This document shows, one piece after another, positions 27,870-33,048 of a stretch of DNA of 64,000 bases. Each line of letters begins with the position of its first letter. Position 1 is the stretch's first letter. The stretch comes from Camelus bactrianus (Eukaryota > Chordata > Mammalia > Artiodactyla > Camelidae): NCBI RefSeq assembly GCF_048773025.1, contig NC_133541.1, positions 124,833,049-124,897,048 on the forward strand, given 5' to 3'. A program made the position numbers and the translations under genes. Under the pieces are notes generated by a model that did no database searches, had not been told where the DNA came from, and saw nothing but the letters and a program-made list of their open reading frames with translations.

Positions 27870-30661
27870 CTGACTAAGAATGTATATATAACTGAATAAT
27901 ACATATAACTGAGTAACTATATATATAACTGAATGAGAATATACATAACTGAGTAAGAATATATATATAACTGAACAACAATATATATATAACTAAGAAT
28001 GCATATATAACTGAATAAGGATATATATAACTGAATAAGAATATATAAATATAACTGAATCACTTTGCTGTACACCAGAAACTATCACAACACTGTAAAT
28101 CAATTAGACTTTAATTTAAAAAAAAAACTGTCATCTTGATTACGCTAGAGCTCAGTGAATCTAACAGATATATTGCAAGAGTCCGTTACACAGCTTTAAC
28201 CAAAAGAAGGCTCATGATTTCCTATTATTGCGATCAGAAAAACCCTGTTGACCTAATGACCTGGATGGGAACAAAAGGTGCAAAATCTTTAAAGGGTCCG
28301 ACTCTACTTATTGAATCACTCACCACAAGCAAGTTTCTAAGACTGAGTGCCACTGAATGATCAGTGGTTAGAAAGGAAAAGGAGCTATTCTTCCAGGCAA
28401 TAGATACTGCCAGTAATATTGCCAATAAACTCCTCAGTCACAGAGGAAGAGACGGGTAAAAGTCAGGCTAACATGGCTGGAAAGCAGAGCACTGAAAGCA
28501 GTAGCATCTATCAAACCCCCGCTCTTCCAGAGATGTCTTATTTTTGAGGTCTGTGAATTTACATGCATTACACGAATCCATTCAATAGTCCTTAACCAAG
28601 GCTTGTATCAGAATCTCAGGGAAGTATTTCTAAATACCTGCGTCTAGACCTGAGTACATTTATTCAATCAAAATCTTCAGGGGAGAGTCAGGAGAAAAAG
28701 CAGGAGGACCAGCTGCGCCATCACTTGCTCCCCACCTACAGCCACAGCCCCGCATGGGAGCTGCACCAGGCTGAGCGTGGAAGACCCCAAGGTGAAGGTG
28801 TACGTGGAGGGCCACGTGGCCACCAGCACAAGCGAATGCCCCTTGGCTGTCAAACAGGACCTGACCTCACTTGCCCAGATTCAAGAACCTGGGATCCTGG
28901 GGTGCTCAGGGCCTGTGGCTTGCTGCCTCCCCTGCCCAGGTGCAGTCACCCAGCTCCCCCTGCTGGGTACTGGGTTCCTTCCTCCTCCCACCCATCCCCA
29001 GGCAGGCACCCAGCCCCTGCCATCACTTCACTCCCCGCAAGCCTTCATCTTCTGTAGGCTCTGAGCCTACCACCCACTCCCAGGCACTTCCTAATGGGAA
29101 GTTGTTCCTTCTGGGGTACAAGTGTGGCTGGGAGACAGAGCTCTGCCCTTTCTGTGGGCACTACCTCTAGCCTCTGGCCTTGGCTTTGGAGTTGTTTCCA
29201 TGATAACAGGGCCTGATGTATTGTATTCAGTAAACATATTACTATAAATAAAACACCTATAGCTAGAAAAGAACCTGTATTGCAAATATCTTGTAAATAA
29301 AGTCAGTTGAGCTATACCTCGTTTATCGCCTCGATATTTGCATCATAGCGGAGCAGCTCTGCTGCAACTGATGTATTTCCAGCCAAGACGGCGTAATGCA
29401 GAGCAGTGTTTTGAAAGTCGTCCGCAAGATTTGGGTCAGCACCCTGTTCCAGCAGGATACTGACACACGCTTCTTTCCGGCATTGTACAGCCTGTTGGTA
29501 TCGCAGCAAGAAACAGACTGTAAGTGCCAGGCATTCCAAGTTAACATTCCTCAAGTCCCAGCAGTTCATTATATTTAAAACAGGTAAATTCATTTTTATT
29601 CTAAGTAATTAAATCAAATCCATCTCACGTGGACACGGTTGGCTGCTACACACCTTGATGAGAGCTGTCTTGCCTTCCTTGTCACGAGCATTCAGATCAC
29701 AACGCCACCCTATAAGGAGAGTCACCACTGGTGACTGGCCGCTGGTGCAGGCTAAGTGTAGGGCAGTCCTGTGAACTTAAGAGGACTGTTTAGGAAATTA
29801 GAGCATACTAGTTCAAAGATACAGTTACTCATGTAATTGTAAACATTCAACAGCATGCTATTCCTACCCCTTTAAAACTAACATTTAGTCTTCTTATCTT
29901 AGTTCTTTCTATGGGGAAAGAACAGTATTTATTAGCTCTTATTACTCACCACATTAATGGAAGAACTACCTGTTTGAATAGAAAGGGCATGCCGTTGAGA
30001 TTCAGCTCAGCTTGGGTCTGACTTCTACTTTAACACTGTCACTTATTAGCTCTCAATTAGCCTGTCTGTGCCTCAATTTCCTCATCAACAAAATGGGCAT
30101 GAAGTAGTAGTTATCTTACAGGACCCCACTGTGATGCTTAAATGAAAAGCTATGCAAAATGTCTGGCAGTTCCTTGCACAAAATAACAGCTCAATAATTG
30201 TTAGGTAATATTATAATTGTTACCATTACTATTTTACAAAGACAACATTTCAATTCAGTAAAATGACAGTATATCTACTTTGCTGCTGCAAGGATGCGAG
30301 AGAACACTGTACTTCAATGATTCTAACATGCTCATTGTCTCACACTTCAACACCTCTGACATGGGAAGGCAATTTAAAATTCATGTCTTACAACCTTATT
30401 TGGCAGCTCCTCCCAGGCCCACCCCGCCCTGCCCCGCCGCTGTTACCTGTTGTTCCTGTCTCTGCTGTGTACGAAATTCTTCTTATGTAACAGCAACACC
30501 TCCACTGTGTCCAGATCGCCAAGATATGCGGCTTTGTGGAACTTCTTTAGTTCGTGCTTACGGATGGGATACCTAGGCACGGGGTGCTCATGATCCCTGT
30601 GCTCTCTCTGACGGGCGCTGAAGCCCACCCAGCTCACAAACTTAGCGAGTCTCTTCCTCAT
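798..30661 (-). CDS. ANKRD26: ANKRD26-family gene, 22 coding exons, 3' end outside window
   Basis: The coding sequence joins 30447-30661, 29654-29768, 29318-29491, 25777-25883, 24335-24472, 22804-22886, 20588-20740, 19926-19977, 19478-19547, 16747-16807, 16472-16659, 15064-15193, 14600-14661, 12021-12114, 9563-9591, 9308-9380, 7270-7524, 5601-5674, 3704-4444, 3350-3593, 1465-1619 and 798-842, all on the minus strand. The first 19 exons sum to 2814 nt, exactly 938 open codons, with every phase matching. Domains in order: short basic N-terminus, about five ankyrin repeats (residues ~35-270), then an acidic disordered middle like ANKRD26/CCDC144. The C-terminal coiled coil would lie left of the window. 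Human ANKRD26 is known to act at centriole distal appendages and to recruit PIDD1. Exon 20 has a 2-nt deficit that would stop translation near residue 1020. The family has many paralogues (ANKRD18, 20, 30, 36, 62, POTE, CCDC144), so orthology to ANKRD26 itself is not proven. Confidence 0.85.
843..1464. other. Intron with no recognised feature
   Basis: The stretch between exons 22 and 21 is AT-rich single-copy-looking DNA. I see no further exon, SINE or L1 3' end in it. Confidence 0.4.
1465..1619 (-). CDS. ANKRD26: ANKRD26-like exon 21 (coiled-coil start)
   Basis: The exon encodes VEVEENRSKSGELKGSETIC, then DGSYHEGLTQQRKRGKTDD. It aligns with the family's KEVEEE-EKHRS-S-EL-GT and DGLNQQ segment. 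Acceptor TCACTGAAG and donor GATAG-GTAAGCC give 155 nt, phase 0 in and phase 2 out. It is open in the ancestral frame, but because of exon 20 it would be read out of frame in this copy. Confidence 0.8.
3350..3593 (-). CDS. ANKRD26: ANKRD26-like exon 20 with a probable 2-nt frameshift
   Basis: The exon encodes KTKPIQDQLQKPFLADNCGA, NVSSSPSNGNRTSKVYLKEL and EVGMLQVEFLALEKEN, matching the family at the start of the coiled coil. After EKEN the expected VQLHKEVEEE continues only in another frame (CAG CTT CAA AAA GAG), so about 2 nt are missing near 3370-3376. The exon is 244 nt where phase 0 to phase 0 would need 246. In the present frame, joining to exon 21 gives a stop at once. The acceptor at 3594-3595 is chosen because it is in phase 0; another AG at 3632-3633 would extend the exon in the wrong phase. 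The preceding intron is only 110 nt. Confidence 0.75.
3704..4444 (-). CDS. ANKRD26: ANKRD26-like exon 19 (largest exon)
   Basis: This 741-nt exon gives 247 open codons. Landmarks are QKTPREPEVNKENDRKDEP, MWVKQGKFDWKHNSE, GASVSIGFQAVSEHKEPSLE, CQSSSKLYLNENKLDENDKP and NEDQEFATKRKPKRSQNTH, each with an equivalent in CCDC144/ANKRD26 proteins. The region is charged and has no known fold. Acceptor GACTACTTAAG and donor CTCAG-GTAAGTGA bound it, both in phase 0. Without splicing at this donor the frame would stop about 18 codons later. Confidence 0.92.
5601..5674 (-). CDS. ANKRD26: ANKRD26-like exon 18
   Basis: The exon encodes ADPDLQRASEEEQERLDGSE and NNLSQ, matching the family (S/T)SEEEQERLDGSENN. 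The acceptor TTTTTCAGCAG is a second NAGNAG tandem site. The donor is CACAG-GTATGTG. Length 74 nt, phase 1 in, phase 0 out. Confidence 0.92.
6080..6330 (-). repeat. L2-like LINE relic
   Basis: The phrase CTGAAATGTTTCCCTC followed by AAGACTCAGCTGCTCTGTG and GTCCTCCTTGAT is typical of the old mammalian L2 3' region read from the other strand. It is diverged and lies in the intron between exons 18 and 17. Confidence 0.55.
7270..7524 (-). CDS. ANKRD26: ANKRD26-like exon 17
   Basis: This 255-nt exon encodes SDWDSTRLSLNNKAGQRAEH, DKCPLVSQSVTTNQSAPTEL and LCESQLPEKRSSKEG. All three are strong matches to the ANKRD26/CCDC144 middle region. The acceptor TGTTTTCAG is good and the donor AAAGAAG-GTAATAA acceptable. 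Phase 1 in, phase 1 out. Confidence 0.93.
8706..8767. repeat. (CA)n(GA)n microsatellite
   Basis: A pure CA run of about 16 bases is followed by roughly 45 bases of GA with two GGGA interruptions. It is likely length-polymorphic. Confidence 0.95.
8803..8912 (+). mobile_element. Camelid tRNA-derived SINE (Vic-1-like)
   Basis: The element reads GGTAGAGCACATGCTTAGC in the box A region and GGTTCAATCCC in box B, and ends in an A- and TAAATAAA-rich tail. It resembles the Vic-1 SINE of camelids and sits in the intron between exons 17 and 16. Confidence 0.85.
9308..9380 (-). CDS. ANKRD26: ANKRD26-like exon 16
   Basis: The exon encodes PAVGVKDSVPNKTGEMKNLQ and TFKS, a close match to the family segment PA-GVKDSVPNKTG-MK-LQTFKS. 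The acceptor ACCATTCAG is weak in pyrimidines; the donor is ATCAG-GTAAAT. Length 73 nt, phase 0 in and phase 1 out. The intron between exons 15 and 16 is only 182 nt and holds a SINE. Confidence 0.87.
9446..9536 (+). mobile_element. Camelid tRNA-derived SINE inside a 182-nt intron
   Basis: It reads TCTAGCTCAGTGGTAGAGTG, then a degenerate box B (CTAAATTCCCAG) and an A-tail of about 12. It lies antisense to the gene, between micro-exon 15 and exon 16, and makes up about half of that intron. Confidence 0.87.
9563..9591 (-). CDS. ANKRD26: ANKRD26-like exon 15 (29-nt micro-exon)
   Basis: This tiny exon encodes STEKYPHLK, matching SPEKYPNLK in the family. The acceptor TTGGCTTTTAG has a pyrimidine tract and the donor is AAG-GTAAAAAC. 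It enters in phase 1 and leaves in phase 0. It was found because exons 14 and 16 have incompatible phases without it. Confidence 0.85.
12021..12114 (-). CDS. ANKRD26: ANKRD26-like exon 14
   Basis: The exon encodes SISEIQLLNCVDNLSGAAGR then GEKNTLNGQIE, matching the family SISE---QKYVDHL-GAA-Q-GKN-(L/V)N-Q(V/I)E. Acceptor TTTTAACAG, donor GAAA-GTAAGTAC. Length 94 nt, phase 0 in and phase 1 out. Confidence 0.87.
12495..12592 (+). mobile_element. L1 3' end fragment
   Basis: The motif AACTGAATTGCTTTGCAGTACAC followed by AAACTGACTACACTTCAATA and an A-rich tail is the 3' end shared by many artiodactyl L1 copies. About 100 bp remain. Confidence 0.8.
14600..14661 (-). CDS. ANKRD26: ANKRD26-like exon 13
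   Basis: The exon encodes ATSALGLEEKEDVKSPLDSE, which matches the family motif SALGL-EEED(I/V)-SPWDSE. The acceptor is ATTTTGTAG. The donor GAG-GTGCTG is weak compared with the other donors in the gene, but it gives 62 nt with phases that fit both neighbours. Confidence 0.82.
14925..15009 (-). mobile_element. Camelid tRNA-derived SINE
   Basis: On the minus strand it reads GGTATAGCTCAATGGGAGAG, GCATGCCTAGCATGCACGAG and GGTTCAATTCCCAG, with the A-tail toward lower coordinates. It lies close to the donor of exon 12, about 55 nt away. Confidence 0.87.
15064..15193 (-). CDS. ANKRD26: ANKRD26-like exon 12
   Basis: It encodes EETTKPKTGGKENGTRTI and ends ISVDGVHKSDRG. It aligns with the family segment KEE--KP--GKKENG and VDEVHK--R. 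Acceptor TTTTTATAG, donor GGTG-GTAAGTCAG. Length 130 nt, phase 0 in, phase 1 out. Confidence 0.87.
15745..15906 (+). mobile_element. L1 3' end fragment
   Basis: The sequence runs from a TATTCAATATCT motif through ATCACTTTACTGCACACCTG to CAACTACATTTGAATTAAAAAA. It is a diverged L1 3' terminus with a short A tail. Confidence 0.75.
16472..16659 (-). CDS. ANKRD26: ANKRD26-like exon 11
   Basis: The exon encodes an acidic run (IEDNNSNNENEDAVRTFSQP) and then SSFSHPAFPAPAPLTSSA, a family signature. The donor GAG-GTAAGT is consensus. The acceptor is CACTACAGCAG, a tandem NAGNAG site: using the second AG removes one codon without changing frame. Length 188 nt, phase 1 in and phase 0 out. Confidence 0.87.
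16747..16807 (-). CDS. ANKRD26: ANKRD26-like exon 10
   Basis: The exon encodes KVRHPRFAKLIQAWEEPMIN, aligned with the family's P-LAKL(M/I) segment. The acceptor CTTCTCTAG has a pyrimidine tract and the donor AAACA-GTAAGT is consensus. It is 61 nt, phase 0 in and phase 1 out. Confidence 0.82.
16898..16990 (+). mobile_element. MIR SINE relic
   Basis: The order GCTGGCTTTGGAGTCATTCAG, GATTCAAGTCCTGGGTCTGTC and AGTTACC is the MIR core pattern. It is old and truncated. Confidence 0.7.
17670..17905. repeat. Palindromic MITE-like element
   Basis: The left arm (CAGTATTGTTAGGGATATAC, then AAAGCCTCTGTTTTA) is matched in inverse by the right arm (GTATATCCCCAATAATGCTG preceded by AAACAAAGGCCTTTG). The arms are about 55-60 bp and enclose an AT-rich centre with many TATA steps. 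This is the shape of a small non-autonomous DNA transposon. I cannot name its family. Confidence 0.6.
18349..18452. repeat. Two-copy tandem repeat of about 50 bp
   Basis: AGATTTCATTATGA occurs twice 48 bp apart, each followed by ATAG, a GCAT segment and a TA(C/G)CTG-like end. The copies differ at about ten positions. Confidence 0.65.
19478..19547 (-). CDS. ANKRD26: ANKRD26-like exon 9
   Basis: The exon encodes ISPKHDIDDSLPPSDGN and LDLAPK. It corresponds to the family segment VDDSWP-SDDE-L. Acceptor CTCCAAAG and donor CCCAAG-GTAAAG give 70 nt, phase 2 in and phase 0 out. Confidence 0.8.
19635..19865 (+). mobile_element. MIR SINE relic, nearly full length
   Basis: It runs from GGGAGCCAGGCTGCCTGATG through AACCTCCTTAAAC to GGGGACTGTATGAGGTAACA and GCTAAGTACATAATACGGTG. 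These are the successive MIR landmarks on the plus strand. Confidence 0.8.
19926..19977 (-). CDS. ANKRD26: ANKRD26-like exon 8
   Basis: This 52-nt exon encodes ISVTKVAPRFEDISVS. The acceptor is TTTAATAG and the donor AGCAG-GTAGGA. An alternative internal donor (TCT-GTAAGC) lies 8 nt earlier, but only the chosen one keeps the frame into exon 9. Confidence 0.75.
20588..20740 (-). CDS. ANKRD26: ANKRD26-like exon 7
   Basis: Translated from phase 1 it reads KESLPSSHPGAENIQEKLQ followed by a serine- and acid-rich stretch with DNEEEVFVELGTSNGSCMD. It is predicted disordered linker with no recognisable fold. The acceptor CTTTCTGCAG is strong and the donor is AAGA-GTAAGA. At 153 nt it enters and leaves in phase 1. 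Confidence 0.8.
22804..22886 (-). CDS. ANKRD26: ANKRD26-like exon 6 (post-ankyrin linker)
   Basis: The exon reads LYQLIVDYRAGKIPNTSPQN then SDLGQSS, matching the family motif (I/H)QLI-(E/D)YK-KIPK-S-QNS. Acceptor ATACATAG and donor TCTG-GTAATAAG give 83 nt with phase 2 in and phase 1 out, exactly what exons 5 and 7 require. It was found because the phases of its neighbours demanded a hidden exon. Confidence 0.85.
23115..23330 (+). mobile_element. MIR SINE relic
   Basis: Landmarks include CTCTATAACCAACAGCTG, CTTCAGCTCAAAGTCTCCC, TATAAAACTGGGAT and GAAGATTTAATGAGATAATG. The copy is diverged but ordered as MIR. Confidence 0.7.
23331..24334. other. Intron 5 segment without a recognised gene
   Basis: This stretch holds ordinary intron DNA. 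A more CG-containing patch at 23620-23830 has open frames on both strands but no splice-site support and no recognisable protein, so no gene is called. Confidence 0.4.
24335..24472 (-). CDS. ANKRD26: ANKRD26-like exon 5 (last ankyrin repeat)
   Basis: The exon encodes SALILAVYHDSPDIVKLLL and DSHGRTAEEYAYCNGFE. The GRTAEEYA end is the usual closing turn of the ankyrin array in this family. The donor GAACA-GTAAGTG is close to consensus and the acceptor is TATTTTAG. Length 138 nt, phase 2 in and phase 2 out. Confidence 0.92.
25777..25883 (-). CDS. ANKRD26: ANKRD26-like exon 4 (ankyrin repeat)
   Basis: The exon encodes NMTPFLLAVRKNKEEMVKFL and then ENGANVHAVDKLQ, an ankyrin repeat with the family's (L/M)TP-LLAV opening. 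The acceptor is TTTTACAG and the donor AAAG-GTACAA. It is 107 nt, entering in phase 0 and leaving in phase 2. A short (GA)n run lies just downstream in the intron at about 25746-25761. Confidence 0.92.
26938..27042. repeat. Left copy of a ~100-bp direct repeat
   Basis: The copy contains CCAATGCCTACTAAAACTAC and ATCAAATGGATAATTAG. The same sequence with about ten changes recurs at 27257-27360. An L1 3' fragment lies exactly between them. Confidence 0.85.
27050..27250 (+). mobile_element. L1 3' end fragment between direct repeats
   Basis: It contains GGATGTACTGCACAACATGG, CTCAACTGTATACCTGTAAC and CATCAACTATACCTCAATTA with an A tail, the standard artiodactyl L1 3' end. The ~100-bp direct repeats lie on each side. 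Confidence 0.85.
27257..27360. repeat. Right copy of the ~100-bp direct repeat
   Basis: It repeats the sequence at 26938-27042, including the CCAATGCCTACTAAAACTAC block. Such a length is far above the usual 7-20 bp L1 target-site duplication. Confidence 0.85.
27455..28125 (+). mobile_element. L1 3' end with an internal minisatellite
   Basis: It starts with ATAACTCAGCCATAAAAAAG, continues with GCCATTTGCAGCAACATGGA, the C-terminal ORF2 and 3' UTR landmarks, and ends CACTTTGCTGTACACCAGAA and an A-tail. A (TG)n run and an AT-rich tandem array expand its 3' UTR. Confidence 0.9.
27838..28062. repeat. (TG)n plus AT-rich minisatellite (unit about 22-28 bp)
   Basis: About 28 bases of TG are followed by eight or nine units of the form TATATATAACTGAATAAGAA with variable TA number. 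It arose inside the L1 3' UTR and should be unstable in length. Confidence 0.9.
28685..29262 (+). pseudogene. Possible retrocopy of an unidentified transcript
   Basis: This GC-rich island in an AT-rich intron reads on the plus strand as a short open frame (MEDPKVKVYVEGHVATSTSE then CPLAVKQDLTSLAQIQE) followed by what looks like a 3' UTR ending in ATAAATAAAACACC. The composition and order suggest a processed mRNA copy. I do not recognise the parent gene and see no clear poly(A) tail, so the call is weak. It lies antisense to the ANKRD26-like gene between exons 3 and 4. Confidence 0.4.
29318..29491 (-). CDS. ANKRD26: ANKRD26-like exon 3 (ankyrin repeats)
   Basis: This 58-codon exon carries AVQCRKEACVSILLEQGADP and NTALHYAVLAGNTSVAAELL. 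AVQC(Q/R)(E/K)E-C--ILLE-GADPNLAD is a strong family signature of ANKRD26 and its paralogues. Acceptor ACCAACAG and donor GAG-GTATAG flank it, and both ends are in phase 0. Confidence 0.94.
29654..29768 (-). CDS. ANKRD26: ANKRD26-like exon 2 (ankyrin repeat)
   Basis: The exon encodes TALHLACTSGQSPVVTLL and a following turn ending KTALIK, a typical ankyrin repeat with the TALHLA helix signature. Acceptor TTCACAG and donor AAG-GTGTG are visible. It is 115 nt long, enters in phase 2 and leaves in phase 0. Confidence 0.92.
30000..30220 (+). mobile_element. MIR SINE relic
   Basis: Landmarks are CTTGGGTCTGACTTCTAC, GTGCCTCAATTTCCTCATC, ACAAAATGGGCATGA and ATGCTTAAATGAAAAGCTA. It is an ordered, nearly complete MIR on the plus strand in the intron between exons 2 and 1. 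Confidence 0.85.
30447..30661 (-). CDS. ANKRD26: ANKRD26-like exon 1 (start and cap of ankyrin array)
   Basis: This exon encodes MRKRLAKFVSWVGF at the start, then the cap motif KKFHKAAYLGDLDTVEVLL and ends in HSRDRNN plus two bases. The family equivalent is the K(I/L)HKAA-GD opening before ankyrin repeat 1. The donor reads AACAG then GTAACA. The ATG is the first one after an in-frame stop 63 nt upstream. The exon leaves phase 2, completed by exon 2 to give an arginine. Confidence 0.9.
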
Positions 30662-30910
30662 TTGGCTTATCGCCTTCCGACACCGCTCACTTCCCTCCTG
30701 GCCTCTTGCCGCCTCCCGATCTCAGCGCTGGCGCTACAGAAGAGCCACAGAGGTCTCACTTCCACACCTTGGCTGCGAAGCTCAGCGGCTCGGAATGTTT
30801 CATCCGGAACAGTCGTAGCCTAGCAACAGCACTGACCCTCAACTGTCCCTCAACTGTCCCTCCAGAGCCAGTGTCCCTGTGAGTGCGCACAGAGGCCCAG
30901 AGGCCCGGTG
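30662..30910 (-). promoter_or_regulatory. GC-rich promoter and 5' leader of the ANKRD26-like gene
   Basis: The stretch upstream of exon 1 is richer in GC and CpG than the flanking DNA, as expected for a broadly expressed mammalian promoter. I see no TATA box at a convincing distance. In the ATG frame the sequence stays open upstream until a TGA at 30722-30724 and contains no earlier ATG, which supports the chosen start. A short direct repeat of CTCAACTGTCC lies at about 30837-30863. The transcription start cannot be placed from sequence alone. In human ANKRD26 the 5' leader is a known site of regulatory mutations causing thrombocytopenia; the equivalent RUNX1-type site was not identified here. 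Confidence 0.5.
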
Positions 30911-30919
30911 CGCACGTGG

Positions 30920-32400
30920 GAGCCTAATGCATTTCAAATCTCTCCAATTGCTTGTGGGCCATTTTGGATTCCTTTCAAATGTTGGTGCTAGGTGGCTGAG
31001 TGTTTTGGGACATTTCCAAAAGTGAGGCTTGCCCCTGAGAAAGTCATGTTTGTATGCAACTGTGGTTAGAGTGGGGTGGAACCAAAGGATGCTGAAGGCC
31101 TAGTCCCCCAGAGAGCTCCCCACCAAAAATCTCTATCTCCTTATCCCTCAGTTTATTCCTTTCCCCATCCCTCTGGGCCCCAGCCAGTCCCCAGGGAACT
31201 TAGCAGATGCAAACAGCAGAAAGCTGTTTTCATGGTTTCAGAGATTGTGGCAATATGTATCATTAAGTACAAACTTGAGAAACCAACACACGCTCTCGAT
31301 GAAATGAAAACATGTTTCCGCACGCCTGCTGACCCTGCTCTGTGGCTCAGCCTTATGTTTACACGCTTTCTTCTCTTTATTTTATTTTTTGCTTTTATTT
31401 CCACCAATTAAATCTTGAATCAATCCAAGGCTTATTTGGGAGCTTGGTATAACATTTGAGAACTTTTTAACCACATAACTATGAAAACACCACATCAGTT
31501 ACTCAGCAAGGCCATGCTGCTGGCTGACCACTGGCAGGAGGAGTGGAAGGCAGGGCAGGCCTCTTCTTCCTGCCTAACTCCATCCTTCCTCCCTCAGCTG
31601 GCTAATTATGGTTTCTGGCCCTGCCAGGATCAAAACTGCAGGGGGCGGTAGAGTTCCTAAGTGGCTGACCCTCCTGGGAGCTGGTCTTGAGTGGACTGGA
31701 CCTGGCAAGTGTTTTGAAGCTGACTCTCTCAGGGGCATTTCTGTGCCCATACCTGCCCTCACCTGCAACTCCCCTGACCTAAGTGAATGTGGTGTTACTA
31801 ATTTACCCTTTTAACCTATCTTTTCTATTAGCATACACTGTTATTTCCCTCATCTTAAAAAAAAAAGATGCGTTCACCCTCCAGCTGTGGCCCCATCTCT
31901 CTGCTCTCCGGCACACACGCCTCCTGCCCCTGCAAAGGAGCTGTTCCCATTCGCTTCCTCTGATTCCTCTCATTTTCCATCCAAGCAAGCATGTCCACTG
32001 ACTGCAACTGCTCATGACAGGGTCACCCAGCACCCACCAGGTGCTGACTCCACGGGGAACTCTGTCCTCTCCTTGCACGGCCCGGCAGCCACACTTCCCA
32101 CCGCTGCTCTCCCCGACTTCCTCAAGCCCTTTCCTCACGGGGCTTCCCAGGCCTCAGGCTGCTCTGGTTTCCTCCCACAGCCCTGGCCGGTCTTCTCAGT
32201 CCCAGCCCCTGGATGCTGGCACACAGCACCCCTGAGGCTGTCTTCTGGCCTCTACTACTTTCTGCTGCTGCCCCCATCGGCCTTAGGGCTTTATGTATTC
32301 TCTAGAAGTTGACAACTTCCAAACTGCTATTTCCAATCTAGACCTCCCTCCTGTATTCCAGACTCAAATACCCATTGCCTGTCAACGTCATCTCTTGGAA
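30920..32400. other. Intergenic DNA upstream of the ANKRD26-like gene
   Basis: No splice-supported exon or recognised repeat was found here. Segments at 31880-32280 are C-rich with long open frames in several phases, as expected from composition alone. Confidence 0.4.
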
Positions 32401-32439
32401 GTCTAATAGGACTTCTCCTGGGCCGGCCCTCACCTGTCC

Positions 32440-32648
32440 TGCCCTCTCCTGTACCTGCCCTCACCTGGGCCTGCCCTCACCTGGGCCTGCCCTCGGGTTT
32501 GCCCACCCCTGGGCCTGCCCTCTTCTGGTCCTTCCCTCTCCTGGTCCTGCCCACTATCTCCCTGGCCTCCCCTCACATGGCCTGCCCTCTCTCCTGGGCC
32601 TGCCCTCTCCTGGGCCTGCCTCTCCTCGTCTAGCCCTCTCTCTCCTGG
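32440..32648. repeat. Pyrimidine-rich minisatellite
   Basis: The unit is about 16-20 bp, of the form CTGCCCTCACCTGGGC with variants (TCTCCTGGTC, TCTTCTGGTC). About a dozen diverged units end directly against an L1 3' fragment at about 32645. Confidence 0.88.
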
Positions 32649-33048
32649 GGAAGTAAGCCAGAAAGAGAAAGAAAAATACCATATAAAATCACTCATATGT
32701 GGAGTCTTAAAAAATATATATATATATATACACATATAAATACAAAACAGTAACAGACTCATAGACATAGAATACAAACTTGTGGTTGCCAAGGGGTGGG
32801 GTGTGGGAAGGGACAGACTAGTAGTTCAAAATTTGCAGATACTGACAGGCATATGCAGAATAGATAAACAAGAATATACTATATAGCACAGGGAAATATA
32901 TACAAGATCTTATGGTAGCTCAGAACAAAAAAGAATGTGACAATGAATATGTATGTTCATGTGTAGTGAAAAATTGTGCTCTACACTGGAAATTGACACA
33001 TTGTAAACTGACTATAACTCAATAAAAAAATGTTAAAAAAAAAACAGT
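32645..33048 (+). mobile_element. L1 3' end fragment
   Basis: It begins GAAGTAAGCCAGAAAGAG and passes through ACTCATATGTGGAGTC, GGTTGCCAAGGGGTGGGG and TATAGCACAGGGAAATATA to TTGTAAACTGACTATAACTC and an A-tail. About 400 bp; 5'-truncated in the usual way. An (AT)n run at 32708-32730 interrupts it. Confidence 0.93.

Noticed and set aside
30554-30823. Divergent plus-strand gene sharing the promoter
   Set aside because: The open frame is the shadow of exon 1 and its 5' leader, with no splice or protein support.
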